Origin: Desulfobacterales bacterium HSG17
GTDB taxonomy: Bacteria; Desulfobacterota; Desulfobacteria; Desulfobacterales; Desulfococcaceae
DNA: 15,539 bases
Assembly (NCBI GenBank): GCA_030377945.1
Contig: JAUCGD010000065.1
Location: forward strand, 1-15,539
Direction: 5' to 3'
In this document: positions 1 through 7,028 of the stretch, piece by piece
Layout: each line of letters opens with the position of its first letter
How positions within the stretch are numbered: position 1 is the stretch's first letter
Translations under genes and position numbers: made by a program
The notes under the pieces: model-generated
The model's database searches: none
What the model saw: only the letters and a program-made list of their open reading frames with translations
What the model was told of the DNA's origin: nothing

Positions 1-21
1 TACTATCAATTTTGAAAAATT

Positions 22-27
22 AAGGAG
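22..27 (+). promoter_or_regulatory. Ribosome binding site of argG
   Basis: The hexamer AAGGAG lies five bases before the ATG at 33. This is a canonical Shine-Dalgarno sequence at good spacing, and it fixes the start of argG. The argG promoter, or an upstream co-transcribed gene, lies outside the window. Confidence 0.85.
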
Positions 28-32
28 ATTCA

Positions 33-1256
33 ATGTCTAATAAAAAAGTTGTTCTTGCCTATTCAGGTGGGCTTGACACCTCTGTTATATTAAAATGGCT
101 GTTGGAACAAGGCTATGAAGTATTTGCATATATGGCTGATATAGGTCAGAAAGAAGATTTTAAAGCAGCTGAGAAAAAAGCATTGAAAATCGGTGCTTCC
201 AAAGTATTTATAGAAGATATGAAAAAGGAATTTGTCACTGATTTCATATTTCCCGTTTATAAAGCCAATACAATATATGAAGGCCGATATCTTCTTGGAA
301 CTGCCATTGCCCGCCCCATTATTTCAAAAAAACAGATAGAAATTGCAAACAGGGTTGGTGCCCAGTATGTATCCCATGGTGCAACAGGCAAAGGCAATGA
401 TCAAGTCAGATTTGAACTGGCATATTATGCTCTTAATCCTGCAATCAAAGTCATTGCACCATGGAAGAATAAAAAATTCCTGGATGCTTTTAAGGGAAGA
501 ACCGATCTTCTTGATTATGCTAAAAAGCATGGGATTCCTACAAAACAGAGTGCTTCAAAGCCATACAGCGAAGATGACAACCTGCTGCATATTTCCCATG
601 AAGCTGGTGTCCTGGAAGATCCGGGCTATGAGTGTGAAGAGAGTATTTATTCCCATACTGTCTCCCCGGAACAGGCCCCTGACAAACCGACAAAAATCAA
701 AATTGAATTTAAAGACGGCATTCCTGTTAAGGTAACCAATCTTGAAAACAATACTGTTAAGACTGATGCCCTTGAATTATTTGAATACCTTAATACTCTT
801 GGAAGAGAAAATGGAATAGGTCGTCTTGATATGGTAGAAAACCGCTTTGTGGGGATCAAATCAAGGGGTGTATATGAAACTCCTGGCGGAACAATTTTAC
901 ACGAAGCCCACAAAGATATTGAAGGCGTAGCCATGGACAGGGAAGTTATGCGCCTTCGTGATATGCTGGCAACAAGGCTTGCAGAGTTGGTTTATAATGG
1001 TTTCTGGTTCAGTCCTGAAATGGAATTTATCATGGCAGCCATTGATAAAAGCCAAGAAGTAATTGATGGAGAAGTTACTTTAAAACTATATAAAGGCACA
1101 GCTTATCCTGTTGCAAGAACAAGTCCTTCATCCCTCTATAACAAGGATCTGTCTTCCATGGATATTGAAGGCGGTTACAACCAGGAGGATGCGGAAGGTT
1201 TTATTAAAATCAACGCCATAAGGTTAATGGCACACAAAAGTATCATAGACAAGTAG
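33..1256 (+). CDS. argG: Argininosuccinate synthase
   Basis: Joins citrulline and aspartate at the expense of ATP to give argininosuccinate, the penultimate step of arginine biosynthesis; cytosolic. The 407-residue length is normal for the family. The N-terminal ATP-pyrophosphatase loop AYSGGLDTS is at residues 9-17. The citrulline/aspartate-binding segment with [13 protein letters not shown] lies at about 116-128. Motifs such as [10 protein letters not shown] in the C-terminal half also fit the family. The ATG is preceded by AAGGAG. The protein looks complete and undamaged. The TAG stop coincides with the first bases of the palindromic element at 1254-1344, so the native 3' end may have been altered there. 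The next gene (gpt) is convergent, so any operon partners lie to the left of the window. Identification is secure. Confidence 0.97.
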   Translation: MSNKKVVLAYSGGLDTSVILKWLLEQGYEVFAYMADIGQKEDFKAAEKKALKIGASKVFIEDMKKEFVTDFIFPVYKANTIYEGRYLLGTAIARPIISKKQIEIANRVGAQYVSHGATGKGNDQVRFELAYYALNPAIKVIAPWKNKKFLDAFKGRTDLLDYAKKHGIPTKQSASKPYSEDDNLLHISHEAGVLEDPGYECEESIYSHTVSPEQAPDKPTKIKIEFKDGIPVKVTNLENNTVKTDALELFEYLNTLGRENGIGRLDMVENRFVGIKSRGVYETPGGTILHEAHKDIEGVAMDREVMRLRDMLATRLAELVYNGFWFSPEMEFIMAAIDKSQEVIDGEVTLKLYKGTAYPVARTSPSSLYNKDLSSMDIEGGYNQEDAEGFIKINAIRLMAHKSIIDK

Positions 1257-1344
1257 TGCCGGTCACAAACTGCTAATTTGCCCAATTACGGCGTTGGGGG
1301 AAATTATTACTTGAACAAATTATCAGATTTTTGGTCGGACACTA
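1254..1344. repeat. 91-bp imperfect palindrome, MITE-like element
   Basis: The stretch between argG and gpt is a long imperfect inverted repeat. The left end reads TAGTGCCGGTCACAAA. The reverse complement of the right end reads TAGTGTCCGACCAAAA. The arms continue inwards with CTGCTAATTTG on the left against CTGATAATTTG on the right, 10 of 11 identical. The unpaired centre holds CGGCGTTGGGGG. Both ends start with TA, as expected for a TA target duplication, though this is only two bases. Size, lack of coding capacity and terminal repeats resemble a miniature inverted-repeat transposable element. As RNA it would fold into a long hairpin and could serve as a bidirectional transcription barrier. 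No transposase is in the window, so the mobile nature is inferred. Confidence 0.5.
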
Positions 1345-1350
1345 AGCAAA

Positions 1351-1833
1351 TTATTTGCCTGCAATGGGTTCTACAAATTGAGATTCTGAATCCCAGGGAA
1401 AGAGAATCCAGGTGTCCTGACTGACTTCTGTCACATAAAGATCCACAAGAGGCTTGCCTTCAGGTTTAGCATAGACAGTAGCAAAATATGCATTTGGAAG
1501 CATATCTTTTACAACTTTTGCTGTTTTTCCTGTATCCACAAGATCATCAATGATTAAAAGATCTTCACCTGAGTCATCAATTTTTTTCAAGATCTGCATC
1601 TCACCTTGTTCTTTAAAATCATAGCTTTTGACACATACTGTATCAATATAGTGGATCCCAAGCTCTCTTGCTATGACAGCAGCAGGAACAAGGCCACCCC
1701 TTGTAACTGCAACAATACCTTTCCATGTTTTGTTTAAATCATGGAGCCTCCATGATAAAGCTTTGGTATCCCTGTGGAGCTGATCCCAGGAAACAGGATA
1801 ATTTCGTTTATATCTTTCATATTTGTCATTCAT
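1351..1833 (-). CDS. gpt: Xanthine-guanine phosphoribosyltransferase
   Basis: Purine salvage enzyme that transfers the phosphoribosyl group of PRPP to xanthine or guanine, giving XMP or GMP; cytosolic or membrane-peripheral. At 160 residues it is slightly longer than the Escherichia coli enzyme (152). It has the same architecture: [23 protein letters not shown] at about residues 37-59 (the PRPP-pyrophosphate loop region), the type I PRPP-binding motif [13 protein letters not shown] at about 92-104, and the C-terminal [10 protein letters not shown] segment at about 140-149 that is typical of Gpt. The start ATG at 1833 follows AGGAGT, which lies about 11 bases upstream, a long but usable spacing. 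It is convergent with argG and divergent from the selenoprotein/mltD transcript. A generic hypoxanthine phosphoribosyltransferase is less likely because of the Gpt-type C-terminus. Confidence 0.93.
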   Translation of the reverse strand: MNDKYERYKRNYPVSWDQLHRDTKALSWRLHDLNKTWKGIVAVTRGGLVPAAVIARELGIHYIDTVCVKSYDFKEQGEMQILKKIDDSGEDLLIIDDLVDTGKTAKVVKDMLPNAYFATVYAKPEGKPLVDLYVTEVSQDTWILFPWDSESQFVEPIAGK

Positions 1834-1880
1834 TATTCAATAGGACTCCTGTCAAATTTACAAAATTTTTATTGTTCTTT

Positions 1881-1909
1881 TTGACTTTTAACATATTTAG
1901 CTCTATTTT
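1881..1909 (+). promoter_or_regulatory. Sigma70-type promoter for the selenoprotein-mltD transcript
   Basis: TTGACT at 1881-1886 (five of six matches to the -35 consensus) is separated by exactly 17 bases from TATTTT at 1904-1909 (four of six to the -10 consensus). Transcription would begin near 1916, giving a leader of about 45 bases before the GTG at 1961. No other good rightward promoter was noticed between gpt and mltD, so the small gene and mltD probably share this start. The prediction is by eye and has not been scored. Confidence 0.5.
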
Positions 1910-1960
1910 ATCCACAAGATAAAAAAATATAAAGGGTAAAAACCTGAAAGAGATAAAAGT

Positions 1961-2161
1961 GTGAAAGATATCAATACCCCGGGAGAAATAAAAGCAAGAT
2001 GCCTGAATTGCGGCGGGAAATTATATATTAAAAGAACCTGAGTAAAAATCTATTTTTGCTGCAGGTCATGCGCAACAGAGTATCCTGACGAGAGATATAA
2101 AGACCTTATGGATGAATATCTTGAAGAAAAACTCGCCAATATACCCATAAACAGATTATAG
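1961..2161 (+). CDS. Probable small selenoprotein with TRASH/YHS-like cysteine motif (in-frame TGA read as selenocysteine)
   Basis: Translated from GTG at 1961, the frame runs 26 codons, meets a single TGA at 2039-2041, then continues open for 39 codons to TAG at 2159-2161, giving 66 residues. An AAAGAG stretch about eight bases upstream can act as ribosome binding site. GTG is the only start after an in-frame TAA at 1937. The halves form one coherent protein: C14-x2-C17-G-G, then Sec27, then Y31-F32-C33-C34-x2-C37 and a charged helical tail containing YPDERYKDLMDEYLEE. The pattern CxxCG ... YFCCxxC followed by an aromatic residue resembles TRASH/YHS-type metal-binding modules, so metal or redox handling is plausible but unproven. 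A bacterial SECIS-like hairpin follows the TGA. I do not recognise this as a known selenoprotein family. The alternative is a pseudogene with a nonsense mutation; the hairpin and intact downstream frame argue against it. Confidence 0.72.
2039..2075 (+). promoter_or_regulatory. Bacterial SECIS element with its UGA codon
   Basis: After the TGA (2039-2041) the transcript can fold as TTGC (2056-2059), one bulged T (2060), GC (2061-2062), a seven-base loop AGGTCAT (2063-2069), then GC (2070-2071) and GCAA (2072-2075). All six pairs are Watson-Crick. The design matches the minimal SelB-binding hairpin of Escherichia coli fdhF: a bulged U in the 5' arm two base pairs below a loop that starts AGGUC. 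The GGT of the loop begins 22 bases after the TGA, compared with 18 in fdhF. The hairpin lies within the coding frame, as bacterial SECIS elements must. The fold was drawn by hand and no energy was calculated. Confidence 0.7.
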
Positions 2162-2208
2162 TATGCAACCAGAATTATTGTACTGCCGTGCTGCGGCAAA
2201 AGGATCAT

Positions 2209-4245
2209 ATGAGATTACATTATTGGAATAAATTAAAGAACATCCTTATTTATATTTCTTTGTCTGCTTTTTTTACCCTGTCCTTTAATTTTGTATGTTT
2301 AACACATTTATCTGCTGCAACCAGCTCTCCAGGCTCCCCACCTTTAACTTCAAACTCTGATTTTCCTATTTACCCAACAATTAAACCAAATGTTGACTTC
2401 TGGATAGAGATATTTACAAAATATTCAAAATCCCAGGGTGTTATCCATGACAACCGCAATCTTGAAATTGTTTATGAAGTTATTAAACTTGATGATTCAA
2501 ATACTTTAAGAGCACGCCGGAAAAATAAAAAAAAAATAAAAGCTGTAATTCAAAAATATAAAAATATACTTTTAAATCTCTCAAAAGGGAACAAATCTTT
2601 ATCAAACCAATTTTTATCAAATCCAGAGACAAAAAAAGTTACAGCACTTTTTGGTGTTAATGCAACACAAAAGGATTATAAGAGTGCTGCCTATAACATA
2701 CGATGCCAGACCGGATTAAACAGACAATTCAAGAAGGGCCTTCAACGCTCAGGAGCAGTCATTGATGAATTCAGGCGTATTTTTCTATCCCATGGACTTC
2801 CTGTAGATCTTGTTTATCTTCCATGTGTTGAATCCTCCTTTAATTTCAAGGCTTACTCCAAATTTGGGGCTGCCGGTATATGGCAGTTTACCCGCTCTAC
2901 AGGCAGACGATATATGAAAATTGGATATGTTGTAGACGAAAGAAGAGACCCGTATATTTCCACTGATGCTGCTGCCCGTTTGCTGAAAAAAAATTATGCG
3001 GCATTGGGAGAGTGGCCCATGGCAATTACAGCCTATAACCATGGGCTGGCTGGTATGCAGCGGGCAAAACGCAAAAAAGGAACCTATGAAAACATTGTAG
3101 AATCCCATAGCAGTCGTTCATTTAAATTTGCATCAAGAAATTTTTATTCTGAATTTCTCGCAGCAAAAATTGTAGCAAAAAATCCTGAAAAATATTTTGA
3201 TAATGTCCAATATAATAAACCTGTCAGCTTTCAGATTATCAAGACAAAGGGATTTCTATCTGTAAGAAATCTAACTGACATGTTAAACTGCTCAATCCAG
3301 GATATTAAAACCCTGAACCCTGCACTGCGAAAACCTGTTTTTGACGGACAAAAATATATTCCCAAAGGCTATAATCTAAAACTGCCTGAAAATCTACCAG
3401 TTCAAAATCTCAACAATAAACTGGCAGCACTATATAAAAGCAGACAAAAACCCAGCCGATTCCATAGGGTTCAAAAAGGAGATACAGCCGGTTCAATTGC
3501 CAGAATTCATTCTGTAACACTGAAGGATCTTATTCTTGCAAACAGGCTAAATCACAGAGCAACCATTTATATTGGACAAAACTTGAGGATTCCTGTTATG
3601 CGTGACCTCTATGTTAAAAACGAAATTACTCTAACCAAGGTTAAACAAAAAAGTATCAAAAAAGATATCAAGCCTGAAAAAAACATGGATAAAAAACCTG
3701 AGAACCCCATTGACGGTGCTGCCGAGCTGCCTGTGGAATTCCCTGCAATACCTGTAAAAGATAAAATTGTTATAAACCCAAATATTGTTACCGCCAATCT
3801 TAAAATTCTTAATACGTTTTTAAAGGGCAATGTTTTGATCGGAGTCATCAAGGTTGAGACAGAAGAGACCCTGGGACATTATGCAGAGTGGCTGCAAATA
3901 CCAACACAAAAAATTAGATCTTTGAATAAATTTGCTTACGGACAGCCCATAACTGTTGACCAGAAAATCAAAATTTCTTTAACTGCCACAACTGCTCAGA
4001 AATTTGAAGAACAGCGATATGAATTCCATAAGGAGATGGAAGAAGACTTTTTTGAGTCCTTTGTTATCCAGAGCACTGATACCTATGAGGTTAAAAATGG
4101 AGATAATATCTGGAATTTATGTTTAAACAGACTGGAAATTCCTTTCTGGCTTTTAAAAAAATATAATCCAAAAACCGATTTTGCTTCTCTTCAAGCAGGA
4201 CGGAAAATAAAATATCCCATTGTGGCTGCCCTAAGAACAGATTAA
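2209..4245 (+). CDS. mltD: MltD-type membrane-bound lytic murein transglycosylase with LysM-like repeats
   Basis: Predicted to cleave the glycan strands of peptidoglycan between MurNAc and GlcNAc, forming 1,6-anhydro ends, in the periplasm. I chose ATG 2209 (678 residues) over GTG 2188 because AAGGA precedes the ATG at close spacing and the GTG has no ribosome binding site. Residues 1 to about 37 form a basic N-terminus and hydrophobic segment ending in SAA, a signal peptide or anchor; no convincing lipobox is seen, unlike E. coli MltD. The SLT catalytic domain spans about 190-330, with the presumed catalytic Glu208 in ESSF, then the family motifs AAGIWQFTRSTGRRY and ITAYNHGLAGM. C-terminal LysM or LysM-like units lie at about 348-395 (degenerate), 418-463 (clear), 542-590 (degenerate) and 626-674, linked by a Lys/Pro-rich region. 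It starts 47 bases after the selenoprotein stop and is probably co-transcribed. Confidence 0.87.
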   Translation: MRLHYWNKLKNILIYISLSAFFTLSFNFVCLTHLSAATSSPGSPPLTSNSDFPIYPTIKPNVDFWIEIFTKYSKSQGVIHDNRNLEIVYEVIKLDDSNTLRARRKNKKKIKAVIQKYKNILLNLSKGNKSLSNQFLSNPETKKVTALFGVNATQKDYKSAAYNIRCQTGLNRQFKKGLQRSGAVIDEFRRIFLSHGLPVDLVYLPCVESSFNFKAYSKFGAAGIWQFTRSTGRRYMKIGYVVDERRDPYISTDAAARLLKKNYAALGEWPMAITAYNHGLAGMQRAKRKKGTYENIVESHSSRSFKFASRNFYSEFLAAKIVAKNPEKYFDNVQYNKPVSFQIIKTKGFLSVRNLTDMLNCSIQDIKTLNPALRKPVFDGQKYIPKGYNLKLPENLPVQNLNNKLAALYKSRQKPSRFHRVQKGDTAGSIARIHSVTLKDLILANRLNHRATIYIGQNLRIPVMRDLYVKNEITLTKVKQKSIKKDIKPEKNMDKKPENPIDGAAELPVEFPAIPVKDKIVINPNIVTANLKILNTFLKGNVLIGVIKVETEETLGHYAEWLQIPTQKIRSLNKFAYGQPITVDQKIKISLTATTAQKFEEQRYEFHKEMEEDFFESFVIQSTDTYEVKNGDNIWNLCLNRLEIPFWLLKKYNPKTDFASLQAGRKIKYPIVAALRTD

Positions 4246-4254
4246 TTAAACCGA

Positions 4255-5169
4255 TTAAATTTGTTTAACCTTTTTTGCTGCCTGTGTGAGCAGATATTCC
4301 TTAAAAGTGCCTGCAACAGGAGAGAGTTCCCGATTTTTGCGCTGGATTAAATAAAAAGGACGCTGTAATTTAAGTCCTGTTACCTGCACTGCAACCAGTG
4401 TACCACTCTTGATATCGTCCACAAGAGCGCGCTGGGGAATAATCGAAACCCCTGCCCCTGCTTTGACAAGCTCCTTGACTGCCACGGTAGAGCCAATTTC
4501 AGCCACTTCGAGCAAATCTGTCTCTTTGTATCCATTAGATTCTAAAAACTGGGCTATTACCTTTCGTGTTCCTGAGCCTGGTTCCCTGAAAATAAAAGGT
4601 TGTGTAATCATATCTTTCAAAAAAATTTTCTGTTTTTTTTGTGCCCATGGATGTTTCGAATGAACAGTTAAAACAAGTTCATCAGTAAACACAGCTGTCC
4701 AGTGCAAGCTGTTTTCTTTCCATCGGGCACCTATCACTCCTAGTTCAAGCTCTCTTTGCAATACCTTATCCGCAATTATGCGGGAGCTGTTAATAGTCAG
4801 AGTGGTCTTGATGGCTGGGTGCTTCCGGTTAAACATGCCAATCATCTTTGGCAGAATGTAAGTTCCCGGGATAGTACCACTGCCAATGGTGACTCTGCCA
4901 ATCAGGTTGCCGCTGTATTGTTCTACAGCTTGTACAGCCTCTATCTGTATTTTAAGAATCCTGTCTGCATATTTGTATAGAATGCGCCCGACAGGAGTAG
5001 GCTCCACTTCATGTCCCAGCCTATCAAGCAGTTTTTGATTCAACTCATTCTCTAAATCACGGATATGTGACGTAACCGTGGGCTGGGTTAAAAAGACAGC
5101 TTGAGCTGCCCTGGTAAAACTTTTTAGTTCCACAACCTTACAGAATGCTTCAAGTTTCCTGATTTCCAT
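4255..5169 (-). CDS. LysR-family transcriptional regulator, resembling the selenium-metabolism-associated group
   Basis: DNA-binding regulator of 304 residues, the usual LysR length. The N-terminal winged helix-turn-helix is at residues 4-60, with the recognition region SFTRAAQAVFLTQPTVTSHI at about 17-36. The effector-binding domain covers about 90-295, including the REPGSGTR segment often seen in CysB/CbbR-like members. The opening MEIRKLEAFCKVVELKSF and the general sequence remind me of regulators annotated in sulfate reducers as selenium-metabolism-associated LysR proteins. This is recollection of the family, not a search result. It diverges from pstS across 170 bases with two palindromes, the classical arrangement for a LysR protein controlling the neighbouring operon and itself. 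The start ATG 5169 has a weak AAAGG about ten bases upstream. It converges on mltD with a gap of nine bases. Confidence 0.9.
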   Translation of the reverse strand: MEIRKLEAFCKVVELKSFTRAAQAVFLTQPTVTSHIRDLENELNQKLLDRLGHEVEPTPVGRILYKYADRILKIQIEAVQAVEQYSGNLIGRVTIGSGTIPGTYILPKMIGMFNRKHPAIKTTLTINSSRIIADKVLQRELELGVIGARWKENSLHWTAVFTDELVLTVHSKHPWAQKKQKIFLKDMITQPFIFREPGSGTRKVIAQFLESNGYKETDLLEVAEIGSTVAVKELVKAGAGVSIIPQRALVDDIKSGTLVAVQVTGLKLQRPFYLIQRKNRELSPVAGTFKEYLLTQAAKKVKQI

Positions 5170-5232
5170 GGATTATATACCTTTACAAAAATTGTTTTTC
5201 CAAGTTCAGGTAATGAATTTTTCAATGAATTC

Positions 5233-5251
5233 AATATTTATCATAGATATT
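5233..5251. promoter_or_regulatory. Palindrome in the lysR-pstS gap, candidate LysR site
   Basis: AATAT, nine bases, then ATATT forms a perfect five-base-pair inverted repeat. It lies 64 bases from the lysR start and 89 bases from the pstS start. Placement between divergent genes fits a LysR-type recognition site. The exact T-N11-A spacing is not met at this symmetry axis, so this is only a candidate. Confidence 0.3.
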
Positions 5252-5257
5252 TTCAAT

Positions 5258-5286
5258 TTGCAATATCGAGAATATGCATATATCTT
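5258..5286 (+). promoter_or_regulatory. Possible sigma70 promoter of pstSCAB, with overlapping palindrome
   Basis: TTGCAA at 5258-5263 is followed after 17 bases by TATCTT at 5281-5286, a weak match to the -35 and -10 consensus. The self-complementary decamer ATATGCATAT (5272-5281) lies between them and touches the -10 box, a position from which a bound regulator would affect transcription. I see no clear Pho box (two CTGTCAT-like repeats) in this gap. The region is very AT-rich, so chance matches are likely. Confidence 0.3.
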
Positions 5287-5339
5287 ATCAAAAAAAATAG
5301 TTCATAATTGATAATTTACAAAAAAAGAGAGACTCTAAT

Positions 5340-6170
5340 ATGAAAACAAAAAAAATCTTTATTGCCTGTGTTGCTGTAATCACTTTGACCATGAGTATTA
5401 ATAGTTTTGCAGGTTCCATGGATATGTTTACCAATGCAAAAGGAACAATCAGAATCGCCGGTGGCACAGCGCATATACCAGTAATGAAAGAAGCTGCTGC
5501 CCGTATCATGACCCATAATCCAGATATTCATATAAGCATTGCAGGAGGAGGTTCTGGAGTGGGAATCAAACAGGTGGGAGAAGGTCTGGTTGATATCGGC
5601 AATTCCGGCAGAAAAGCAAAAGATACAGAAATTACTCTCTTTGGCCTTAAAATGTTTAAGTGGGCTGTTGATGGAGTTGGCATTGTGGTGAATCCAACAA
5701 ATAAAGTCAGAGATCTTAGCCAAGTTCAGGTTAAAGCAATTTTCAGTGGAGATATTACCAACTGGCAGGAAGTAGGAGGAGATGACAGAAAAATTAATCT
5801 TTACACCAGGGATAATGCAAGCGGAACCAGAGCAGTTTTCTGGAAAAAAGCACTTAATAAAGGAACAATAGCCAAAAATGCTAATTTTGTTGTTTCAAAC
5901 GGTGCCATGAAAGCTGTAATTTCCCAGGATCCCTACGCAATCGGTTATGTTTCAGTGGGTCATATAGACAGATCCATTGCAGCAGTTGCCTTTAACGGTA
6001 TTCAACCAACTCTTGCCAATGTTCAATCTGGTAAATACACCATTGCCCGGGGATTATACAGTAATACAAAAGGAGAACCCACAGGTCTTGTAAAAAAAAT
6101 TATTGATTACCTTTTTACTGAAGATGGTCAGGAAATTGTAGTTCAAAAAGGATTTGTTCCGGTAAAATAA
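5340..6170 (+). CDS. pstS: Phosphate-type ABC transporter, periplasmic substrate-binding protein
   Basis: Periplasmic receptor that delivers its oxyanion ligand, normally phosphate, to the PstCA channel. It has 276 residues, typical of the shorter PstS class rather than the roughly 340-residue E. coli type. Residues 1-24 are a signal peptide with likely cleavage at SFA/G. Ligand-loop motifs are present: AGGTAH at about 40-45, GGGSGVG at 69-75, DIGNSGR at 85-91 and NASGTR at 159-164, the last matching the serine and arginine that bind phosphate. The C-terminal GQEIVVQKGFVPV is typical of the family. The start ATG 5340 has AGAGAG eight bases upstream. It is first of four tightly spaced genes, pstSCAB. 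Phosphate is the family expectation; another tetrahedral oxyanion cannot be excluded from sequence. Confidence 0.9.
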   Translation: MKTKKIFIACVAVITLTMSINSFAGSMDMFTNAKGTIRIAGGTAHIPVMKEAAARIMTHNPDIHISIAGGGSGVGIKQVGEGLVDIGNSGRKAKDTEITLFGLKMFKWAVDGVGIVVNPTNKVRDLSQVQVKAIFSGDITNWQEVGGDDRKINLYTRDNASGTRAVFWKKALNKGTIAKNANFVVSNGAMKAVISQDPYAIGYVSVGHIDRSIAAVAFNGIQPTLANVQSGKYTIARGLYSNTKGEPTGLVKKIIDYLFTEDGQEIVVQKGFVPVK

Positions 6171-6175
6171 TTTTA

Positions 6176-7018
6176 ATGAGACATGAAAAAATCATTGAAA
6201 CATTATTTTTTCTTTCAGCTTTCCTTAGTTGTGTGATAACTTTTTCCATCCTTGGATTCCTGCTGATCCCGGGACTGCCGCTTTTTTGGGAAGGTCATTT
6301 TTTTGCCATTCTTACCACACCATGGGCACCTGATTACAACCAATTTGGCATTTACCCCATGGTGGCAGGAAGTATTGCTATTTCTCTTCTCACCATCATA
6401 TTTGCTTTTCCATTAAGCCTTGGCTGTGCTGCTTTTATAAGCTTAGAGGACAAAAATAAACCAGGCAGATTTATGCGCAAAATAGTAGAGATAATGACAG
6501 GTGTTCCCACGGTTATCTATGGATTTGTAGGTATCTTTTTATTGGTTCCCCTGATGCGTGATTTCTTTCATGCAGGTTCTGGAATGTGTGTACTGACAGC
6601 GGCATTAATGCTGACTCTACTTGTCTCTCCAACCATGATTCTTCTGTTTTGTGACAGTTTTGCACAAGTTCCAAAGTCATATGGTGATGCAATCATGGCA
6701 ATGGGTGGTACACAGATCCAAAAATTTCTTTATATTACCCTGCCCAATTCAAAGTCAGGAATTATCACTGGAATAACACTTGCTCTTGGCAGAGTCATGG
6801 GGGACACCCTTATCGCCCTGATGATAGCTGGTAATGCCGTTCAAGTTCCAGGTTCTCCATTAGATTCTGCAAGAGCTCTGACATCCCATATTGCTCTTGT
6901 TTTTGCTTCAGATTATAACAGCCCGGAATTTAAAGCTATTTTTGCATGCGGTATCTTCCTCTATCTTTTTTCATCCATAATTGCATTAATTGTAAATTTT
7001 ACCCGCAACAGGGGATGA
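6176..7018 (+). CDS. pstC: Phosphate-type ABC transporter permease PstC
   Basis: One of two membrane subunits forming the inner-membrane channel of the importer. It has 280 residues, shorter than E. coli PstC (319), with about six hydrophobic segments, the first at residues 8-34. The ATPase-coupling EAA loop lies at about 169-191 (SYGDAIMAMGGTQIQKFLYI), and the motif MTGVPTVIYGFVG (107-119) is characteristic of PstC. It starts five bases after the pstS stop with no obvious Shine-Dalgarno sequence, so translation is probably coupled to pstS. Its TGA stop is followed after ten bases by pstA. Confidence 0.9.
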   Translation: MRHEKIIETLFFLSAFLSCVITFSILGFLLIPGLPLFWEGHFFAILTTPWAPDYNQFGIYPMVAGSIAISLLTIIFAFPLSLGCAAFISLEDKNKPGRFMRKIVEIMTGVPTVIYGFVGIFLLVPLMRDFFHAGSGMCVLTAALMLTLLVSPTMILLFCDSFAQVPKSYGDAIMAMGGTQIQKFLYITLPNSKSGIITGITLALGRVMGDTLIALMIAGNAVQVPGSPLDSARALTSHIALVFASDYNSPEFKAIFACGIFLYLFSSIIALIVNFTRNRG

Positions 7019-7028
7019 ACACAAATTT

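Noticed and set aside
1725..1922. 65-codon plus-strand frame over the gpt start region
   Set aside because: It lies antisense to gpt and through its upstream region, with a Phe/Leu-rich composition typical of AT-rich shadows.
1961..2161. Reading the small frame as an ordinary pseudogene
   Set aside because: There is only one disruption, it is TGA rather than a frameshift, both halves keep the cysteine pattern, and a SECIS-type hairpin sits at the right distance. The pseudogene option is kept as the main alternative.
2188..2208. Longer mltD start at GTG 2188
   Set aside because: No ribosome binding site precedes it, whereas ATG 2209 follows AAGGA and begins a normal signal peptide.
4243..4266. 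Terminator between mltD and lysR
   Set aside because: TTAAAC and GTTTAA can pair across an 11-base loop, but the stem is weak, inside the lysR end, and has no T run.
5316..5723. 135-codon minus-strand frame across the pstS start
   Set aside because: It is antisense to the conserved pstS gene, has no ribosome binding site, and its Cys/His-rich product looks like a shadow.
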